Assembly (NCBI GenBank): GCA_006538405.1
Contig: BJKQ01000045.1
Coordinates: forward strand, 1 to 54,373
Source: Hansfordia pulvinata
Lineage: Eukaryota > Ascomycota > Sordariomycetes > Xylariales
Length of the DNA: 54,373 bases
Direction: 5' to 3'
Part shown: positions 24,011-33,200 of the stretch, piece by piece
Position numbering within the stretch: the first letter of the stretch is position 1
How the letters are laid out: each line of letters starts with the position of its first letter
Notes under the pieces: model-generated
The model's input: the letters and a program-made list of their open reading frames with translations, nothing else
Databases searched by the model: none
What the model was told of the DNA's origin: nothing
Made by a program: the position numbers and the translations under genes

Positions 24011-24862
24011 AAGCATAGGATTGCGGGACAGTCGGAGGGACGCGGCCGCGGGAGATTTCATTGTCATACGGGTGAGTACTCGTACGAATACACCGTCAGC
24101 CCAATTCTTCCCCAATGCCGAGGCACACACATCGCTGTTCCACCCACACTCGCTGCGCTGGCCCAACTCGACTCAACCGCGCGAGTCCATGAATGGGCGC
24201 CATCCATCACCAGCCCTTAACCGTTGAATCGATCCAGGCAGCCGGGTGACCTTGTGAATAACCGATCCATTCATCATAAAGAATATGTTTATGGATCCAG
24301 AAGATGGCATCTCGTGGAGGCGCGGGCTTCGGTAAAGGATTGCCGTCTTTCTGCCCTCCGCCTCGGTCCTTACAAGACGCTTGGCCCCGTCTTAGAGTTA
24401 AGTATATAGGCCGTCGGGCTGGAACTACTCAGCAGCGCGAGAGACCGCTTGTAAAGATACAGGGACGTAGCTGTCTATACGTGGAAAGGTTAAGAGACAA
24501 GAAGGGAGGATCTATGAGGGAAATGATGCCGACGGATGCGATTTCAAGAATGGATGGACTTGAATATCTAATAGTACATTCTCTCTCTCTCTATCTCTCC
24601 TCTCACCATCCTATCCGTTCTAGGCTACATTGTCTGTCACGCCGCTTCGCGTCTTGTATTCGGCACTGGGAAAGTCTGATACCGGGCTGAATAGGCTGTG
24701 CCTTGTACTCCGTCCCGCCAGTAGTTTTTGCTTATCCCCGCTCCATTTCATCTTTGAGTGACCTCGACTACTGAAGCCACGGTATCACATGCTACAACTC
24801 TAATCAATGTTTCCTCGTTGATGTCGTCGTGTCTCACGCTTTTATTTATGGACTGGCCCTCC

Positions 24863-25441
24863 TTATAGCCTAGGTATCCTGCGCGGACATATGTCCTCGT
24901 CTAAATTAGGCGGCTTCGTCCTTGATGGAGATACCTCGGTCCTTGGAAGAGCTAGCTTGATCTTGTGCGCCATCGTCGGAGGATGAGCTGGGATCCGGTA
25001 TTGCCTCCTGGCGGCCGTTTCCGCAAACATGATCGGTCTCCTCTCCCACGCCCTGCTCGACAGAAGAGTCACGGGCTCTGGGTCTCCTTGCGCCGCTATG
25101 CTATCGATGAAGGCAATGACCTGGCCCAGCTCATGGCGCATATAGATGCTGGACTCGTCATTTTCCATATGGGTGGACCTTAGGTCCGATACTAACCAGA
25201 AGGCTTGATTCAGCAGCGCTGTAGCGCGTCGGTTTAAACTGTCTTGGGAGGTAACTATGCCTTCGCATAACTTTAGGACGGTCCTCCCTGCGTTGTTGTC
25301 ATTGCGGGAAAGCCTGTTCTTGCTAACAGTAATCATCTCCCTAGTGAATTGCCGGCTGCTCTCGAGGTCACTCCAAAGCGCCCGGGTCCGCTCTAGGATC
25401 CCCTCAGCGCTCTTGATAATCTGATCTTGCTCTTGAGGCAT
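24863..25441 (-). CDS. hypothetical helical protein
   Basis: The frame is open from 25528, but the first ATG is at 25441, giving 192 residues. Residues 1-140 are rich in helix formers and include probable coiled-coil stretches (QIIKSAEGILERTRALW, VITFIDS-like segment). The C-terminal third is basic and Pro rich. There is no signal peptide or membrane segment. It has no breaks, unlike its neighbours. Both flanks are gene-free for about 400 bp. No family is recognised and no function is proposed. Confidence 0.55.
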   Translation of the reverse strand: MPQEQDQIIKSAEGILERTRALWSDLESSRQFTREMITVSKNRLSRNDNNAGRTVLKLCEGIVTSQDSLNRRATALLNQAFWLVSDLRSTHMENDESSIYMRHELGQVIAFIDSIAAQGDPEPVTLLSSRAWERRPIMFAETAARRQYRIPAHPPTMAHKIKLALPRTEVSPSRTKPPNLDEDICPRRIPRL

Positions 25442-25444
25442 GGC

Positions 25445-26170
25445 TTTCTTGGGGGAGGGGGCGGACGTACGAGACTGGAGATCGGCGTGTGAGGTGGTGA
25501 AGGTGAGCGGGTCATGAGCTTGGTGCACTGTGGAGAGACGTGGGCAATTGTGGCGATGTAAGATGTGAGGAAAGGCAGGAGGGAATGCGAGATGCTGAAG
25601 TGTTGACTATTGATCTGAGGTGTGTATCGAACCAGGGACCCGAATGAAAATGTCGGGTTTCAAGACTTGAAATAAGCGATGCCGACCAGACAAATGTTGT
25701 AAAATCAGTAGTTCAGAACGCCGTTCAACCAGGTATGAAGACGTAGCTCTGAACAACAGCAGTTCGTTCAGTTTTGCAGATATGGAACAAAGATTGCACT
25801 TCTGAACAATGCGAGTCAAGTCTCTTTCCATTGGTGTTTACAGGAATGATTTACGTGCCGCCTCTGCCCAATATCTAGCTAGTGTTTCGAATCAGCGGCA
25901 TTTGAAGCTGAACATATATGTGCTTCGCTTTTAAGCCCCTGTAAAGACATATAAAGACAGATGCGCTGGGCGCTAAAATTGAATCGGAAATATGGTGTAA
26001 AGGCTGGTTCATAAGTAAAAGACAAAGGGAGGATGTTGACGCCTTGCCAGTTATGACTTGCTTTGGTGAGGGGGGGGGGGGGGGGAGGGAAAGGATTTCA
26101 AGCACCTGCCTGAAAGGGTCTTAAACACGGTCGCTCAAAACCCCGGAGGCCCAGATCATGAGCGACGAAC
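25445..26170. other. gene-free stretch with G16 tract
   Basis: Only short frames are present. A run of 16 G lies at 26070-26085, followed by GAGGGAAAGG. At 25615-25690 the minus strand holds a GGTTCGA motif that is tRNA-like only on first sight. Confidence 0.5.
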
Positions 26171-26269
26171 TTGACGAGAATGTCTTGTTCCAGCTCACCG
26201 TCGTCGACCCAGGCCATTCCCGTTGTTCATCCTACGATATGGTACCTTAACTCGCGCGCTCGGCTCGCT

Positions 26270-26302
26270 TGCGGAACGGCGGCGGCGGCGGCGGCGGCGC
26301 TG
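26270..26302. repeat. GGC trinucleotide run
   Basis: The sequence has nine to ten near-perfect GGC/GCG units (about 26276-26302). Frames crossing it translate as poly-Gly, poly-Ala or poly-Arg and should not be taken as genes on that basis. Confidence 0.8.
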
Positions 26303-27197
26303 GACGTTGCCTTCACCACCGCCACCACCTTCTTCCTCTCCTCCTCTTACGACGACGAGCGACCGCAGAGACTTTGAGAATGGTCAAAGGCTTGAGTTTC
26401 TTGGCTTCGCCTACACCGGGAGCGTTGCCACCACTGGGCTTATGCTATTACGTGCATTTCACAGCCTTATCACAGGTGCCCGCGATCGGCGCCGACAGTC
26501 GGCATCTAGAGACGAAACCGCGACCTGGGCATATTCAAGACAGACGACGATACACGATTCCTAAGCACTTGGGGTTCTAGGTCACCTCGCCGTTAAGACG
26601 GATTAGCAAGACCGGCCCCCTCTCGCCGCCGCTGCCGTTCGACGGAGTGACGAGCTCGATGAGCGCGTTACGGGCAAGGGTTATGGGCAAGGCGATCCTG
26701 TCGATTATCATCCTCTTTAAAGACTCGTCCCTGCATGCGGGCTGAGTAGAGGGGCAGAGAGAGAAGGGGGCACTGAGCGTGCGGCTGTAGCCTCGTCCCG
26801 AACATCCTTTTAAAGGACGTTCCAGGGCTTTGAAGTCTTCTTTCATGCCTTTTCGGTGCCCACGATAGCTCTTCTGTGTCCGGGCATGGACGACCACTGG
26901 CATATGGTCCTCCCTCCTCCTTCTCTCTCTTCGTGGCTCTCGTCGACATCTTTCTCCTGCCCTGGATGCTGCTGTCGCTGGTGGGATTCGGGGCGAACAG
27001 GCCACAGCGACCCCGTAGTAGGACGGGTGTTCTTTTATACCTACGTTTTCGATTTGAGAAGCCGTGTATAATATCTAATAAATATTGATTGTTTTAGAAT
27101 TACTGCGAACACGGCCCGTGAGCCGTCGGGAATCCGCTCGGCGATTTCGTACCACCCTGTCTTAAGGAGCACAATCACCCTTCCGAAGGACAACTGG

Positions 27198-28390
27198 TTG
27201 AGCGTAATCCTTAGGGCTGTCCTGTCGTGGATTGGACAACCCTATATGTCCCCATGTCGACACATCTGGTGTGTGATGCGTGACGATGATACTGTGTATG
27301 GTGTGAACGGCGTCGTCACTATTGGCCACGCTGCTTTGATGGACAAGCATGTCGATAACCAGAGCGACGCGGCATCAGAGTTCGAGCTGGAGAAAGACGA
27401 CCGAGAGTCCAGCGACCCCATCTTCTCCGAGTCCCGTAACGAGAAGACGAGCAAGTAGTACAAGGACAACACGCAGGAGCGGGGCAACCAGCATTTCCAA
27501 AACCAGTTGGCGGACAAGGGCTCCGGAGCGTACGGCGTGCTCCCGAAGTCGCAGTTCGCGCACTTGATCGACCCTACTGGGAAGGGGGTCACGCAGCAGG
27601 CTATCGTTATCGACAACATTAAGAAGGGTGCGTCGGAGATCTTGGTCGCCTGGAGGCAAACCAACGAGGAACTCGCGATGTTGACATAGAACTAGAAGAA
27701 GGTCTTAAGCTCCATGACCTAGACACACACCATGGACGAGGACGAGACCATGATCGCTAAGGACTTTATGACTGCGTACGAGACCACCATGAAGGACGTC
27801 ATGAAGTGCATGGAGGCCGCTTTCTCGCTTCAGCTTCTTCTTGGTCTCCATGATCTCGGAGACGTGCTCCATCTCAGCGTGTGACTCCCCGAACGAGCTC
27901 GTGCTTTTCTCGAGGCCTGCGATGAAGACCGACTCGGATGCGAGCAACAAGTCCTTGATTATCGGTTACGAGTCGTGCATCCCGTCGCAGAACAACTGGT
28001 ATTACTCGTATATGAGATGAGGCGCGCGAACTACGGCAGCAAGTGCCTGGACTGCAAGCTGTGCGAGATGATGGCCGCCTCCATCTCCAGGATCATGGGC
28101 TTCGGCGAGAGGCACGAGGGCGACCCCGAGCGCGACCAGCAGGAAGAGGAGATCACGAAGGATTCCGCTCTGGACAAGTTCGAGATGATGCTCGCCAGCA
28201 TCGACCTGACGGAGTGATGAGGACAAGCGCTGCTACGCTGACAACCACTGGCAAAATCATGACTGCACCCCAGCGAGACTTCGAGATCGTCTCCGGACTC
28301 GAGCAGTGCCCCAAGGTCCACGTGGCCATGGACACCATCGAGGACGAGAGCAAGAAGGAGATGTCCGTCAGCAGGATTTGGGGCAGGTGA
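27198..28390 (+). pseudogene. relic gene with four in-frame TAG codons
   Basis: One frame from ATG 27198 is protein-like to about 27830 apart from four stops, all TAG (27456, 27687, 27693, 27720); reading each as Gln gives uninterrupted acidic, helical sequence. G/C at third positions and residues such as KDDRESSDPIFSES and ETTMKDVMKCMEAAFS support real coding history. The next 120 bp look coding only on the minus strand (separate entry). Plus-strand coding then resumes to 28217, including a CLDCKLC cysteine cluster and an acidic helix (ERDQQEEEITKDSAL). A further piece in a shifted frame runs 28259-28390. Family unknown. The codon style resembles the 7-9.5 kb relic. Confidence 0.5.
27826..27952 (-). 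other. apparent inverted segment inside the relic gene
   Basis: On the minus strand these bases read as clean coding sequence with G/C-rich third positions: IKDLLLASESVFIAGLEK, then STSSFGESHAEMEHVSEI and METKKKLKRES. On the plus strand the same bases give Leu-rich, unlikely sequence. Plus-strand coding sequence lies on both sides. The simplest reading is a small inversion of about 125 bp within the gene. Confidence 0.45.
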
Positions 28391-28461
28391 TGGAGCACTA
28401 TGGCATCGTGTACGACTTGCTGCCCCGGGGAGGCACTCGCGGTGCCGGAGTACTTGCTGAT

Positions 28462-29313
28462 TCACGAAACAAACCCTCTGACTATGCTCGCATCGTTGAT
28501 GGCCGGCGACGCGATCGCACGGGTTGTTTCCCACTTGTGCTCTCGGCGGGGATTTTCAAGGTGCGGATCGCAGACGTAGATCTCTCTCCCCCTAATCGCC
28601 CATGAACTCGAATCACGCACCACCACCGCCACGCCTCGCCATAACCCCACCGACGCCGCCGCCGCCGCCGCCCTGACACCGTCGACGACATGAAGTCGGC
28701 CGTAGGCAAAGTCATCGCTAAAGCGCTCGACAGCGGCCTCGAGGATCGTGTCTTCAAGCCCCGCCATGTCAGCGCAGCCCATGTTCGAAACAGTTCTCGT
28801 TGGACTCGTCCAGCCAGTCGGGGAACAGCTCGTCGATAGTGGTGGACTGGATGACGGCGAACCGACGGCGTCCTTGGCCTGGGACAGGCGTGGCTGGTAC
28901 CGTAACCTGCTGCGGGGCGGGGGGGGCGACGTGCTGAGTGGTGCTGGGTCGAGTGTCCGGCGCGTGGTATGCGAGATGCTGGCGATATAGAAGCAAAAAA
29001 AGCTGCTACCGAGAACGTGTCGATGGAGGAGGGGGCGCTGGTGGAGCCGCTGCCAGCAGCACATCTCATTAGTCTCGCCCAGGCTGGATGACGCGGCGGC
29101 CGTCCCTGTCAGCGACACGCCGTAAGAAATGAAGGGCAACTGCGCCGGGCGTTGCTGGCTCGCACTGCTGCGGCTGCTGCGGCTGCTGCGGCTGCTGCGG
29201 CTGCTGCTGCTGCTCCATGACGCAGGCAGTCGCGTTAAATCAGGACTGGGATGGTTTTCAACCATGGAAGCCACGCACATTCGAGGTAAATGAGTATGGT
29301 TTTCTTCCTTCAT
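28462..29313 (-). CDS. hypothetical protein, probably frame-shifted
   Basis: An ATG at 29313 opens a 283-codon frame. The N-terminal part contains Ser/Arg runs from the CTG repeat at 29165-29217 and looks unconvincing. The last about 100 codons read like a domain: DMAGLEDTILEAAVERFSDD, then GRLHVVDGVRAAAAAASVGL, WRGVAVVVRDSSSWAIRGRE and IYVCDPHLEN. A neighbouring frame supplies an equally protein-like piece just upstream (TTIDELFPDWLDESNE), so a frame shift or intron probably lies near 28790. Beyond the stop, coding-like sequence continues in another frame (ESASTPAPRVPPRG). I read it as a partly broken gene of unknown family. Confidence 0.4.
   Translation of the reverse strand: MKEENHTHLPRMCVASMVENHPSPDLTRLPASWSSSSSRSSRSSRSSRSSASQQRPAQLPFISYGVSLTGTAAASSSLGETNEMCCWQRLHQRPLLHRHVLGSSFFCFYIASISHTTRRTLDPAPLSTSPPPPRSRLRYQPRLSQAKDAVGSPSSSPPLSTSCSPTGWTSPTRTVSNMGCADMAGLEDTILEAAVERFSDDFAYGRLHVVDGVRAAAAAASVGLWRGVAVVVRDSSSWAIRGREIYVCDPHLENPRREHKWETTRAIASPAINDASIVRGFVS
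29165..29217. repeat. CTG/CGG trinucleotide repeat
   Basis: Repeated CTGCTGCGG units end in CTGCTGCTGCTGCTC. It is translated on the minus strand as Ser and Arg runs. Confidence 0.8.
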
Positions 29314-29639
29314 TCATTCATTACTTCGTCGTTGCCCAGTCCGTCGTGGGCTTGTAGATGATGGTGGTCACATACTAGGCAAGCTTTACTCGTAGCAATC
29401 TGTTCTCACTTATTACACAATGTGCTCGCCCGGGCATCATGGCAGTGATGAATGGGAGATTGCAGCGAGCTTGGTACGTCTTGGAGGTACTTAGCGGACG
29501 CCGGAGGGTCGCAAGTTGAAGCGAGCCTTTCGTCATTAGGCATGGACAGACGCACTATTGTCCCCGCCCTCTCGTCGTAGTGCCCAGATTGGGCGAACAA
29601 AACCTGGAAGCCGTCGAAGTTGGCCGCCTCGAGGGCTTT

Positions 29640-30220
29640 GCCCGCGACGTCGTCCAGGTACTCGTATTCATGCTTCTCGTGGCAGAGATGGCCATGTTCA
29701 TGCTCTTAAACATTCCCATGCCCTTTCGCAACCTACTTCGGGGCTCTCATGGTCGGGCCCATTGTGTCGGGCGCCATGACATGACCTACCAGATCGGCTG
29801 GCGCAGAACTTGATTCTGACGGTGCAGCCATTGCTGGCCAGGATGGTGTAGGCGTGCAGACAGACACCTGAAATAGCGAGCTCTCTCCGGGGTCCTGTTT
29901 CCGCTTCCCTCTCTGTCTGTCTGTCTGCTTCTCGTCTGTGCCATCGAGTTGTGCTGGCCCGGCGGCAGCGAGTGTTCTTGGGGCAAGGTGTTGCTGCTGG
30001 GGGGCCCTTGGGAAGAGACGGTCACGGCCAGGGCTGCGCGGCCATGGAGACGAGTCACCCGCTGCCTCATGAGCACCTTCCTGCCCCTAGCGACGGAGCC
30101 CTTGGTCGAGCACCTTGGCTACGGCTGGGGCTTCGCCATCATTGGCGAGCTGCAGCTGTGGCCCATCCCGCCTCTTGGGCCCCCCAGGCTCGCCCGGGCG
30201 AGACCAGGCCCGCACGCTGA
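29640..30220 (+). pseudogene. MFS transporter remnants
   Basis: Three plus-strand pieces in different frames look like parts of a major facilitator transporter. First a hydrophobic helix (VLVFMLLVAEMAMFMLLNIP, 29655-29715). Next YFGALMVGPIVSGAMT (29733-29780), which resembles the G-P-x-x-G/S-G motif C of drug:H+ antiporters. Last FLPLATEPLVEHLGYGWGFA (about 30079-30140), like the loop and following helix near the C-terminus of fungal MFS pumps. The order is correct, but frame breaks and missing helices show it is dead. Such pumps export metabolites or toxins across the plasma membrane. Confidence 0.5.
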
Positions 30221-31103
30221 CGATGGGCGACGACAGGCCTCGACTCGTCGCTGACCATAGACAATATCATCATGTGGTTCCACGAGCGGCTTTTGACAGG
30301 CTCGGGCCACTTGTCAAAGGGCTGATCCAGACGAGCGCAGCCGCGACACCGGCAGAAACCCTGGTCAAGGTCCGAGTGCCCAAGGCCCAGTCGAATACCC
30401 AGCACGCGAACCAGCAACGCCAGCGCGGCCGCGAGGAGGGCGAGGCCTCGACACCAAGTCCAAGGGCGGTGTCTGGTCTTGTCTACTGTCATATCGCAAG
30501 ATCGCCGTTGAAATCGCAAGGGGCCGCGACAGAGTAGAGTCACACTCGCGCCGCATTGCCCTGAGGAGGCCGTGGGACAAACGGCACACCTGACCAGACG
30601 ATTTCGGCCCCGACGATCTGCTAAGGGGGAGGATGGGTGACTCGACGCACTTTGCCCGGATGTTGCGGTTTCGCCGATTAGTCAAGAGGCGATAAGTGTC
30701 GGGGAGACAATTTCCTCCGTGCTGTTGCCTTGCGTCTGCCCCCAAATTGCCAACACTAATCTTTCCATGTCAGTTAACAATGTCTCTCCCGAGTAGAAGC
30801 TCGCGTCGCTCTGTGTCCGGTGGAGGAGCTAAGCCGTTCTCCTTAAGTTTGGAACTTCCTGTTGCCCTTGTATGGTGTTTCAAGCAAGGGAGCTGGACGT
30901 ACCAGGACGTTGGGGGTTTGTCTGATTTTCTTTTCTAGGTTTACTTCGGACCCCTGGCGATCTTGGAAGAGCTTTGAATCCCGAATCGAGGTATACCTGC
31001 AGTTGCGAGCCACGAGCATGCAGCGGCCGATAGCCTCACATGCGCGCGTCGGGACGGGGACCAGCTGCGAACGGGCATGATCGACAGGTACGCTGGCCCG
31101 GGA

Positions 31104-31538
31104 CTAGTAAAGGCCTTTCACGAGGAGGGGGGGGATGATGTAAGGTTCGCCTGACGCGTAGAGAGTTAGCTGCTGGCAAGCCTCGTGGGACGAGTTTCTC
31201 AGATGAACTGCCAAGTCGCCTCCCCCGTAGCCGGCGGCACTGAGGAAAGTCTGTGAGGATATCGCAGTCAGAAGTAGATACGGGGGTAGCCTGTCGTAAT
31301 CAGAGTACTCGTTCGTGCCGATGTCGGAGGCTTCCTCGAGGTTCAGCTCGGCGACGATAAGGGTCATGTAGTCGACGCCGCGAGCCATGTCGGCCACCGT
31401 GACGTCCACGAAGCCGTCGGCAACCTCCGCCGTCCTCGGGATCGCCGCGTAAAAGCGCCCGGGCGTCGACGAGGCGAGCTCGTCGAGCACCGCTGGCAGC
31501 AGCCTCCGCCCGTCCGCCGGCTGGTGTGGCGCGGCCAT
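31104..31538 (-). pseudogene. truncated N-terminus of NRPS-like adenylate-forming enzyme
   Basis: An ATG at 31538 opens 144 codons. The first 55 residues match the N-terminus of fungal NRPS-like (adenylation-thiolation-reductase) enzymes: GRRLLPAVLDELASSTPGRF, then AAIPRTAEVADGF and DVTVADMARGVDYM. In intact members, which exceed 1000 residues, the AMP-binding core with its phosphate-binding loop follows. Here it is missing, and the rest (YLLLTAISSQTFLSAAGY to the stop) only loosely recalls the family. No downstream core was found on the minus strand before 31104. It is a 5' fragment of a secondary-metabolism gene. Confidence 0.65.
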
Positions 31539-32355
31539 GGCAGGCGAGGTTCCGACGGTGGCAGTGCGAGCAAGCGGGACTGATGATGCCCGGGTTGGGG
31601 TGACAGCTGGCGAATGTTTTTCGGTTAGGACAGGTGATAGCCAAGGTAAGAAGACAGCCAGGAACGACCGAGTGCAACAATGAGGTAGAACAGTTAATTA
31701 GAGTTGGCATGAGGTCTCAAAGACTGGGGATAAAGAAGTCGACGGGCCTTCATTGGTCGACAGAGCCGCCATCTTAAAAACGAACGCGGAAAGTCGAGCC
31801 CCTCTGTTTGATGCATTCAGATTGACAGTTGATCAAATAAAGCCATTGCTCGACGGACTGGAGCGTCTGAAACTTGGCACAACTCGGATGGGGTCGCATG
31901 CTTAATGGCGCATGCCGCAGGAATTAAGTGCTAAAGGGAAAATACGTCGTCAATGAAAAATGTGCCTTCGCTTTCAGGCGGGAGGGTGCTGTGCTGAACC
32001 AGGATATGAAGGACGTTTACTTTGACGAGCAGGGAGGAAAGTCGTCGTGCTCTAGAGCGACTTCGATATTCGGAGACGAGGATATCGCAGCAGATCTAGC
32101 AATAACAAGGAGATTAGCATGATAATGCATGCGTACTAATAGACGGGAATAACTGAGTGCAGGCTGATATATTCGACAGAAAACGTGTGGGGGTACTGAC
32201 GGTTGCTGTGAGACATTTGGGGAAGGCCTTCATCTCTCCTTTTCCCGCAGTATATCAAGACCACGCAGCGAAGAAGCCGGCAGCTGACGAGGAAGCTGTC
32301 ATCGGCGACATGGCCATGGCCAGGCCAGAGTGAACATGCCGGCGAGCGCTGGGCG

Positions 32356-32497
32356 GCGATGAGGCGAGCACTGGACAGCGATGAGACGAGCGTTAAGTGG
32401 CGATGAGGCGAGCGTTGAGTGGCGATGAGGCGAGCGCTGAGTGGCGATGAGGCAGGCGCTGGACAGCGACGAGGCGGGCGCTGGACAGCGATGAGGC
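32356..32497. repeat. 22-bp minisatellite, six and a half copies
   Basis: Units begin with GCGATGAGGCGAGCG or close variants at 32356, 32378, 32400, 32422, 32444, 32466 and 32488 (partial). The second half alternates between a TGGACA and a TGAGTG ending. The minus-strand frame 32136-32678 crosses it and is an artefact of the repeat. Confidence 0.9.
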
Positions 32498-32944
32498 CTT
32501 GTGCTATTGCATCACGTACATAGAGGGTGTTAAGGGGAGAGGAGAGAAGGGCAGAGGCGCGAGGATGCTTGGGAGCAAAGGACAGAGGTGGTGATGGAGG
32601 AAGAGCAAGGCCCGATCGACTGGCAATGAATGTATGTGCAGGGCGGGGGAGCCAGCGTCGGTCGATTTGGATGTACATCTGTTACGTCTGGTCTGGTACA
32701 TGTACGTACATGACACGCACGGGTATATAGGTCCGGATCCAGGTATTGAACCTTATGAGGTGGTACAAGTAGTGAATGAATATGGGACTCTCATCTGCAC
32801 GCTGGCCGACCGCACCTCCTAATGTTACCGGGAGAGTTATCACAGCGAGCAGGAAGCTGGCTGTATTCCAGCTTTCATCCTTCTAGCCAGAGACTAGCCT
32901 GATTGCTGTCCTGTCTGTCTGATCCAGGCTGCTCATCTCACCAT

Positions 32945-32991
32945 CTACGTATGAGTAGCCAGACCAGCCATCTTGTTGAACTCATACGTAG
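32945..32991. other. 12-bp perfect inverted repeat
   Basis: CTACGTATGAGT (32945-32956) is exactly complementary to ACTCATACGTAG (32980-32991), with 23 bases between. It lies about 210 bp past the stop of the protease gene. It could form a hairpin in the 3' transcript region or be an element end; neither is shown. Confidence 0.7.
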
Positions 32992-33200
32992 GCGACGGGA
33001 AGGAGGGCAAAATGCGTGGATAACCGAAGTGTATTGTCCGCACCTCAGTCGTCAATCTCATGTGTAGGTACCTATCAATCATTCCCATTGCAAAGATAGG
33101 TAAGCAAGAGCGATACCGATACTAACCCCAAGATTATCCCTGTAATAGCAAGTACATTCCCGCGCCGCCTTATCTCCAGCTCGATGCCCTCGCCCTTGAA

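Noticed and set aside
25610..25690. tRNA-like GGTTCGATAC sequence on the minus strand with a CAAG loop
   Set aside because: The acceptor arm does not pair, the B box lacks its final CC and no A box is convincing. At most it is a degenerate tRNA-derived repeat.
27198..28217. Alternative genetic code with TAG read as Gln
   Set aside because: Elsewhere in the window relic genes are broken by TAA and TGA as well, and intact genes end normally. RIP-type mutation explains all cases more simply.
32136..32678. 180-codon minus-strand gene
   Set aside because: It is open because of the 22-bp minisatellite. The product is a repeated Ser/Arg/Pro-rich string without family.
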